From: Flavobacterium ranwuense
GTDB taxonomy: Bacteria > Bacteroidota > Bacteroidia > Flavobacteriales > Flavobacteriaceae
Assembly (NCBI RefSeq): GCF_004349315.1
Contig: NZ_SMLH01000005.1
Coordinates: 124,001-188,000, forward strand
Length of the DNA stretch: 64,000 nucleotides
Reading direction: 5' to 3'
Part shown: positions 59,336-64,000 of the stretch, in pieces
Numbering within the stretch: position 1 is the stretch's first letter
How the letters are laid out: the number at the start of each line of letters is the position of its first letter
The notes under the pieces: generated by a model
Databases searched by the model: none
What the model was told of the DNA's origin: nothing
What the model saw: only the letters and a program-made list of their open reading frames with translations
Position numbers and translations under genes: made by a program

Positions 59336-60796
59336 ATGGATACAGAAATAAAATTAAAAGGTGACAAAATCATCGAACAAATCCCTTCAATTAAAGACAA
59401 AGCACTTCGTATTAATTTAAATGAAAATATTTACGGAACTTTTGCAGAGATTGGAGCTGGACAGGAAACTGTAAGACATTTTTTTAGATCTGGTGGTTCT
59501 TCTGGTACAATTGCAAAAGCAATGTCTGCCTATGACAAAGACTTTAGTGATGCTGTATACGGCATTGAAGAAGACGGCCGTTACGTAACCGAAAGCCGAC
59601 TTAAAAAAATGCTTTCTCACGAAGTAAATCTAATAGAAAAACGTTTGAGCAGAGAGAAACATCCTAATAAAATGTTTTTTAGTTATGCCAATACTGTAGC
59701 TACTATTGATTTTGCAAAACAATTCAAAGGACATGGATGGGTTGGAATTAGTTATCAAATTGAACCGGATGAGGATTATAACGAAATTATCATTCACATT
59801 CGATTTAAAGAAACTGATGTACGGTTACAGCAAGAAACACTTGGTATTCTTGGTGTAAACTTAATTTATGGAGCGTATTATAAATACAATGATCCTAAAC
59901 GATTATTGCGCTATTTATACGATCACTTAGATAAAGATCAGTTAGAAATAGACACTATAAATTTCTCAGGGCCTCGTTTTGCTGATGTCGACAATCGTTT
60001 GATGAGTTTACAATTAGTAAAAAACGGGATGACAGATGCGGTAATGTTTAATCCTGAAGGTAAAAACATTCTTCCCGCTGCAATTCTATACAAAAAAAAT
60101 ATTCTTGCTTTTAGAGGTAGTTTTCGTCCCGTTACAAAAGTGAACATGGACATGTATGAGAAATCATTGAAAATGTTCCTGAATGAGAATAAGGTAAATG
60201 CCGAAAATACACTGGTAGTTTTTGAAATTACATTATCAAACTTACGTTCTGATGGTGAAATCGACGAAAGAGATTTTATGGATAGAGCTGAATTACTGTG
60301 TTCTCTTGGGCAAACAGTAATGATTTCAAATTTCCAGGAATACTATAAAGTGGTGGAGTATTTTGCTAATTATACCAAAGCCAGAATGGGATTAGCCATG
60401 GGTGTGAATAATTTAGTAGATATTTTTGATGAGAAATATTACCGTCATTTAAGCGGAGGAATTCTAGAAGCATTTGGAAAATTATTCTATCGCGATATGA
60501 AAGTTTTCTTGTATCCAATGATTGGAGAAGATGGAGAAATCATCACATCGGAGAACTTAAAAGTACATCCTAGAATGAAAGAGTTGTACAAATTCTTTAA
60601 ATTCAATGGAAAAGTAGTAGACATCAATGATTACGATCCTGCAATTCTAGAGGTTTTCTCTCGTGAAGTGCTCAATATGATTAATCAAGGAAAACTGGGT
60701 TGGGAAACAATGCTTCCGACTGGTATTGCTGAAATAATCAAAGAGCACCGCCTTTTTGGGTATGACCCAAATAAAGTTTTGAAGGAAAGTAATTAG
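59336..60796 (+). CDS. Conserved Bacteroidota protein of unknown function
   Basis: The 486-aa soluble protein has no signal peptide or membrane helix. Strongly conserved-looking stretches are FAEIGAGQETVRHFFRSGGSSGT near the start, SAYDKDFSDAVYG, GYLYDHLDKDQLEIDTINFSG-like RYLYDHLDKDQLEID, and FRPVTKVNMDMYEKSL. I recall homologues being widespread in flavobacteria and variously misnamed (for example as TonB-dependent receptor or nicotinate-nucleotide adenylyltransferase); neither name fits this sequence. The FAEIGAGQE motif recalls a nucleotide- or SAM-binding loop, but I cannot assign a fold. Confidence 0.75.
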   Translation: MDTEIKLKGDKIIEQIPSIKDKALRINLNENIYGTFAEIGAGQETVRHFFRSGGSSGTIAKAMSAYDKDFSDAVYGIEEDGRYVTESRLKKMLSHEVNLIEKRLSREKHPNKMFFSYANTVATIDFAKQFKGHGWVGISYQIEPDEDYNEIIIHIRFKETDVRLQQETLGILGVNLIYGAYYKYNDPKRLLRYLYDHLDKDQLEIDTINFSGPRFADVDNRLMSLQLVKNGMTDAVMFNPEGKNILPAAILYKKNILAFRGSFRPVTKVNMDMYEKSLKMFLNENKVNAENTLVVFEITLSNLRSDGEIDERDFMDRAELLCSLGQTVMISNFQEYYKVVEYFANYTKARMGLAMGVNNLVDIFDEKYYRHLSGGILEAFGKLFYRDMKVFLYPMIGEDGEIITSENLKVHPRMKELYKFFKFNGKVVDINDYDPAILEVFSREVLNMINQGKLGWETMLPTGIAEIIKEHRLFGYDPNKVLKESN

Positions 60797-60860
60797 TGAA
60801 TGTGGTCAGTTGCTAGTCCTGATAACTATTAAAATCAGTAGTAAAATTTCGATTTAAATT

Positions 60861-60918
60861 ACAACACAAAGTCCAAAATTGAGGTCATTTAACACCTCAA
60901 CTCTGGACTTTGTGTTGT
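60861..60918. repeat. Long bipartite hairpin between convergent genes
   Basis: The outer arms 60861-60875 and 60904-60918 pair perfectly over 15 bp, and the inner arms TTGAGGT (60879-60885) and ACCTCAA (60894-60900) add 7 bp. They are separated by a 3x3 internal loop and close on an 8-base loop. There is no T-run. Confidence 0.75.
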
Positions 60919-60993
60919 TGTCATAATTTGATTTCAGTTTTTGTATTCTTATCTGCAATTGCAGTAAATGATCACTAAAAACTGAACACTGAC

Positions 60994-61446
60994 TTACTTT
61001 AGTATCTGAGCGGCATGAACCTTAGTTTTTACATCTAAAATCACGTCCTCGATGATTCCTTTTTCATCAATTACAAAAGTGGTTCTGTGAATGCCATCGT
61101 ATTCTTTTCCCATGAATTTTTTTGGTCCCCAAACTCCAAATGCTTCAATTACTGATTTATCTTCATCAGCCAATAACGGAAAAGGAAAATCGTATTTTTC
61201 TTTGAATTTGGCTTGTGCTTTTTGCACATCAGCACTAACACCCAGCAGTTCATAATTATTAGCCTGGAATCGCTCGAAATTATCTCTTAAATCACAAGCT
61301 TCTGCAGTACATCCCGGTGTATTTGCTTTTGGATAAAAGAAAACTACTAATTTTTTACCTGCATAATCTGCCAATTGATGTGATTTTCCGTCTTGGTCAA
61401 GACCTGCAAAATTAGGTGCTTTATCTCCTTTTTTTAATGTTGTCAT
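60994..61446 (-). CDS. bcp: Thioredoxin-dependent thiol peroxidase
   Basis: The 150-aa protein is an atypical 2-Cys/1-Cys peroxiredoxin of the Bcp/PrxQ group: KGDKAPNF at the start, then peroxidatic Cys46 and resolving Cys51 in PGCTAEACDLRDN, five residues apart as in the alpha-helix type. It reduces hydrogen peroxide and organic peroxides using thioredoxin in the cytoplasm. Confidence 0.93.
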   Translation of the reverse strand: MTTLKKGDKAPNFAGLDQDGKSHQLADYAGKKLVVFFYPKANTPGCTAEACDLRDNFERFQANNYELLGVSADVQKAQAKFKEKYDFPFPLLADEDKSVIEAFGVWGPKKFMGKEYDGIHRTTFVIDEKGIIEDVILDVKTKVHAAQILK

Positions 61447-61535
61447 TATTTATATTTTTTATTTATTTGAATTGAAATTGAATTTTGCTATTGCCATTGA
61501 AATTGTTTTCCTTTACAAATCAAATTTAATGAATA

Positions 61536-62186
61536 ATGAATAAACAAGAACGTGTAACCTTTGTTATAAATACGTTAAAAGAGTTATATCCGACGATTCC
61601 TATTCCTTTAGACCATAAGGATCCTTATACGTTATTGATTGCAGTTTTACTTTCGGCACAATGTACGGATGTTCGCGTGAACCAAATTACACCGTTACTT
61701 TTTGCTAAGGCTGATAATCCTTATGATATGATAAAAATGTCTGTTGAGGAAATTAAGGAAATCATTCGTCCTTGCGGCTTATCGCCAATGAAGTCGAAAG
61801 GGATTCATGGTTTATCCCATATTTTAATCGATAAACACGAAGGAAAAGTACCTCAAAGTTTTGAATTTCTAGAGGAATTACCCGCCGTAGGACATAAGAC
61901 TGCAAGTGTTGTAATGTCGCAAGCCTTTGGAGTTCCCGCTTTTCCAGTTGACACACACATTCATAGGTTGATGTACCGATGGAATTTGACAAACGGAAAA
62001 AATGTTGTTCAGACAGAGAAAGATGCTAAAAGAATTTTTCCTGAGGAGTTTTGGAATGATTTACATCTTCAGATTATATGGTACGGAAGGCAATATTCGC
62101 CGGCTCGTGGCTGGGATTTAGAGAAGGATATTATCACTAAAACAATTGGAAGAAAAACGGTTATTGATTCCTATCATAAAAAGTAA
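61536..62186 (+). CDS. nth: Endonuclease III without the iron-sulfur cluster
   Basis: The 216-aa DNA glycosylase/AP lyase has the HhH motif LPAVGHKTASVV with catalytic Lys121 and the VDTHIHRL motif with catalytic Asp139. The expected Cys-x6-Cys-x2-Cys-x5-Cys cluster near the end is absent: the only cysteines are Cys43 and Cys80, and the tail reads GRQYSPARGWDLEKDII. It should still remove oxidised pyrimidines. I recall the same tail in other flavobacteria, so the loss may be a lineage trait. It is divergent from bcp. Confidence 0.88.
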   Translation: MNKQERVTFVINTLKELYPTIPIPLDHKDPYTLLIAVLLSAQCTDVRVNQITPLLFAKADNPYDMIKMSVEEIKEIIRPCGLSPMKSKGIHGLSHILIDKHEGKVPQSFEFLEELPAVGHKTASVVMSQAFGVPAFPVDTHIHRLMYRWNLTNGKNVVQTEKDAKRIFPEEFWNDLHLQIIWYGRQYSPARGWDLEKDIITKTIGRKTVIDSYHKK

Positions 62187-62199
62187 AGCCTCATTAAAC

Positions 62200-62242
62200 A
62201 AAAAATCCCATTATTTTTTTTAAAAAAATAATGGGATTTTTT
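62200..62242. terminator. Terminator downstream of nth
   Basis: A nearly 20-bp stem (AAAAATCCCATTATTTTTTT and its complement) on a minimal loop is followed by T residues. Confidence 0.9.
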
Positions 62243-62301
62243 AATAATTTAAAACCAAATTAAATTTACATAAGACCAACCATAATTGGAGTTAAGCTAT
62301 T

Positions 62302-62445
62302 TTAATTAGATATGATTTCAAAACTTTTATTGTCTATTTTTATTATGCTCAACGCTTTGGAATAGCTTAATAAGAAAGAAATTGTTTCTTTACTTGGTTT
62401 CCTGTTTTTTGAAACTGATGCTTTTTTTGAGTAAGTTTTTGCCAT
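62302..62445 (-). CDS. Small basic protein downstream of the ECF sigma gene
   Basis: I start it at 62445 (MAKTYSKKASVSKNRKPSKE), giving 47 aa. The N-terminal half is rich in Lys and Ser, and the C-terminal half is amphipathic (FLLSYSKALSIIKIDNKSF). I recall a similar small basic protein in other flavobacterial genomes. It may be a nucleic-acid-binding or ribosome-associated protein. It begins 53 bp after the sigma factor stop on the same strand. Confidence 0.6.
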   Translation of the reverse strand: MAKTYSKKASVSKNRKPSKETISFLLSYSKALSIIKIDNKSFEIISN

Positions 62446-62498
62446 AGAGTAATATATATTTTTCTTTATATTACAACGTAGCAAGTTTAAACATATTG

Positions 62499-63083
62499 TT
62501 AATTGGTTAAAACAATTTGGTGTTTGTCAATCACTTTTCTCAAATTCATTAAAGCATAACGCATTCTGCCTAAAGCGGTATTGATACTAACTCCAGTCGA
62601 TTCCGAAATTTCCTTAAAGCTCATATCTTGATACATTCGCATCACCAATACCTCTTTTTGATCAGCCGGAAGTCCTTCGATTAGCTTTTTTAAATCCATT
62701 TCGACTTGTTCCGAAATTATTTTATTTTCTATAGTCTGAGCCCCATCAGACATTATAGAGAAAATAGAGAACTCTTCTGTTTCCCTGAACATGGGCATTT
62801 TTTTTGTTTTCCTGTAATGATCTACAACCAGATTATGAGATATACGCATAACCCAAGGTAAGAATTTACCTTCTTCATTATATGAATTTGATTTCAAAGT
62901 TTTAATTACTTTGATAAAAGTATCTTGAAAAATATCGTTGGTAATGTCTTTATCCGGAATTTTCGAATAAATAAAACCATAAATTTTTGATTCGTGCCTT
63001 TTTATTAGTTTAGCTAAGGCATCCTCGTTACCTGCGACATAATCCTTTACCAATGACGCATCAGGGAGTTGTATATTAACCAT
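62499..63083 (-). CDS. ECF-type RNA polymerase sigma factor
   Basis: The 194-aa protein has region 2 (IYGFIYSKIPDKDITNDIFQDTFIKVIKTL) with RISHNLVVDHYRKTKK, and region 4 with the helix-turn-helix FKEISESTGVSINTALGRMRYALMNL. There is no anti-sigma factor gene beside it, so regulation is likely by expression. Such sigma factors often control envelope or stress genes in Bacteroidota. It is divergent from uvrA across a 487-base gap. Confidence 0.88.
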   Translation of the reverse strand: MVNIQLPDASLVKDYVAGNEDALAKLIKRHESKIYGFIYSKIPDKDITNDIFQDTFIKVIKTLKSNSYNEEGKFLPWVMRISHNLVVDHYRKTKKMPMFRETEEFSIFSIMSDGAQTIENKIISEQVEMDLKKLIEGLPADQKEVLVMRMYQDMSFKEISESTGVSINTALGRMRYALMNLRKVIDKHQIVLTN

Positions 63084-63570
63084 AATAATACTTTTTAGTT
63101 TTAAAATAAATAAGAGATATCTCTAAAAAGTAGTTTTCTATTATAGGCTAGTGTTTATTTAGGTTTGTTAAGTTTTCAAATTTAACTAATTATTGTTTTA
63201 ACATGCAAGTAAAATTAATAAAAATTAACATAAGTAGCTCCAAATTTGTTAAAATTTTTCTTCTTTTTTTACATTCCTATAAAAAACAGTAAACTGATGA
63301 ATAACATTAGGAACCTTTTTTCTCAAAATGAATTCTGAAACTAAGAAAACAAAATACCACTTGCACTATAATGAACTTTAAAAAACCTTATTTTTAGCCC
63401 TCAATATCCACATAAACAACTGACATTCTTTAACATATAAAACTACGTAATCGATGAATAATAACCGTTGAAGGAATAACAACTGCAATCTTTTTTAATC
63501 ATTATTTGTGAATTGTTCAACCCTTTTAGTCAGTTGAAAATTGATTACTTTTGTAAAAATTATCATTTTT
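63084..63570. other. Intergenic region upstream of the ECF sigma factor and uvrA
   Basis: About 490 bases are AT-rich and hold both divergent promoters. A short GAGATATCTC palindrome sits at 63113-63122. I saw no ORF with convincing features and no exact TAnnTTTG word at a suitable distance. Confidence 0.55.
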
Positions 63571-64000
63571 ATGCAAGTTGACCTTTCGAAATTAGATCCC
63601 AAGAAAAATATCATTATAAAAGGCGCACAAGTACATAACTTAAAAAATGTAGATGTTGCGATTCCTCGAAATAAACTAGTGGTTATCACAGGACTTTCGG
63701 GTTCTGGAAAATCAAGTTTGGCTTTCGACACTTTATATGCCGAAGGTCAACGTCGTTATGTAGAAAGTTTGTCGTCGTATGCACGACAATTTCTTGGAAG
63801 ATTGGATAAACCAAAAGTGGAATATATAAAGGGTATAGCTCCCGCAATTGCGATTGAACAAAAGGTAAACACAACCAATGCGCGCTCTACTGTAGGAACA
63901 TCCACAGAAATTTACGATTATATAAAATTACTTTTTGCCAGAATTGGAAGAACTTATTCTCCTGTTTCCGATCGTGAAGTCAAAAAAAATACGGTTACTG
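63571..64000 (+). CDS. uvrA: Excinuclease ABC subunit A, N-terminal fragment
   Basis: The first 143 codons are present (about 15 percent of the usual 940). The start [20 protein letters not shown] is followed by the first Walker [37 protein letters not shown], given here only to place the GSGKSS loop. [16 protein letters not shown] and GTSTEIYDY follow. UvrA binds damaged DNA with UvrB in nucleotide excision repair. The rest of the gene lies beyond the window. Confidence 0.95.
   Translation, partial: MQVDLSKLDPKKNIIIKGAQVHNLKNVDVAIPRNKLVVITGLSGSGKSSLAFDTLYAEGQRRYVESLSSYARQFLGRLDKPKVEYIKGIAPAIAIEQKVNTTNARSTVGTSTEIYDYIKLLFARIGRTYSPVSDREVKKNTVT

Noticed and set aside
63495-63731. Minus-strand ORF over the uvrA start
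   Set aside because: It is antisense to the well-supported uvrA N-terminus and shows no protein-like pattern.

Overview
The window reads as a piece of the main chromosome of a Flavobacterium-type member of the Bacteroidota. The DNA is AT-rich, and many genes are preceded by the Bacteroidota -7 promoter word TAnnTTTGC. The gene families fit the same group: a CarboxypepD_reg/TonB-dependent receptor, DUF6452, DUF6048, DUF6095, DUF6146 and DUF6787 proteins, BatA-like membrane proteins and many small lipoproteins. I saw no rRNA, tRNA, CRISPR array, prophage or transposase.

Layout. 1-2460: the end of a GH130 mannoside phosphorylase and a two-domain GT4 glycosyltransferase. 2513-8802: FUSC transporter, cysteine desulfurase, RarD-type permease, a lipoprotein with an internal duplication, an Smr protein and small membrane proteins. 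9021-10080: cysM, preceded by a short polycysteine leader ORF. 10379-14388: SGNH hydrolase, OsmC, a CPBP protease fusion and a histidine kinase. 14863-20516: rlmD, the DUF6452/DUF6048 envelope pair, a four-helix-bundle gene, a THUMP RNA methyltransferase and a divergent methyltransferase. 20517-24215: ZIP transporter, murQ, pentapeptide protein and TerC. 24262-30235: the topoisomerase IV operon (parE, a small gene, a YhcG-type nuclease, parC). 30399-36784: FMN reductase, ychF, a TonB receptor, a methyltransferase and a secreted protein. 36856-41855: ferredoxin, acyl-CoA reductase, serC, serA and small envelope genes. 41900-44216: msrA, a LolD-like ATPase and TIGR02757. 44301-50823: a five-gene exopolysaccharide-type operon (HEAT membrane protein, processive GT2, YaiO barrel, DUF4838 protein, CheY-like receiver). 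50917-64000: mostly housekeeping genes (DEAD-box helicase, lactonase, BatA-like protein, a dihydroorotase homologue without metal ligands, esterase, MBL hydrolase, bcp, an endonuclease III without its Fe-S cysteines, an ECF sigma factor and the start of uvrA).

The points most worth a second look are these. (1) The 19-residue leader peptide upstream of cysM has five Cys codons, and those codons are complementary over 9 nt to the cysM start region, which suggests cysteine-responsive translational attenuation. (2) The YhcG nuclease gene sits in the topoisomerase IV operon, abuts parC exactly, and is flanked by a 16-bp direct repeat that copies the parC start. (3) The GT2/YaiO/DUF4838/receiver operon looks like a synthase-dependent polysaccharide secretion system. 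(4) Several families of short word-like intergenic repeats begin at stop codons, and two of them supply the last codons of a gene. All family assignments come from reading motifs by eye; no database search was run.
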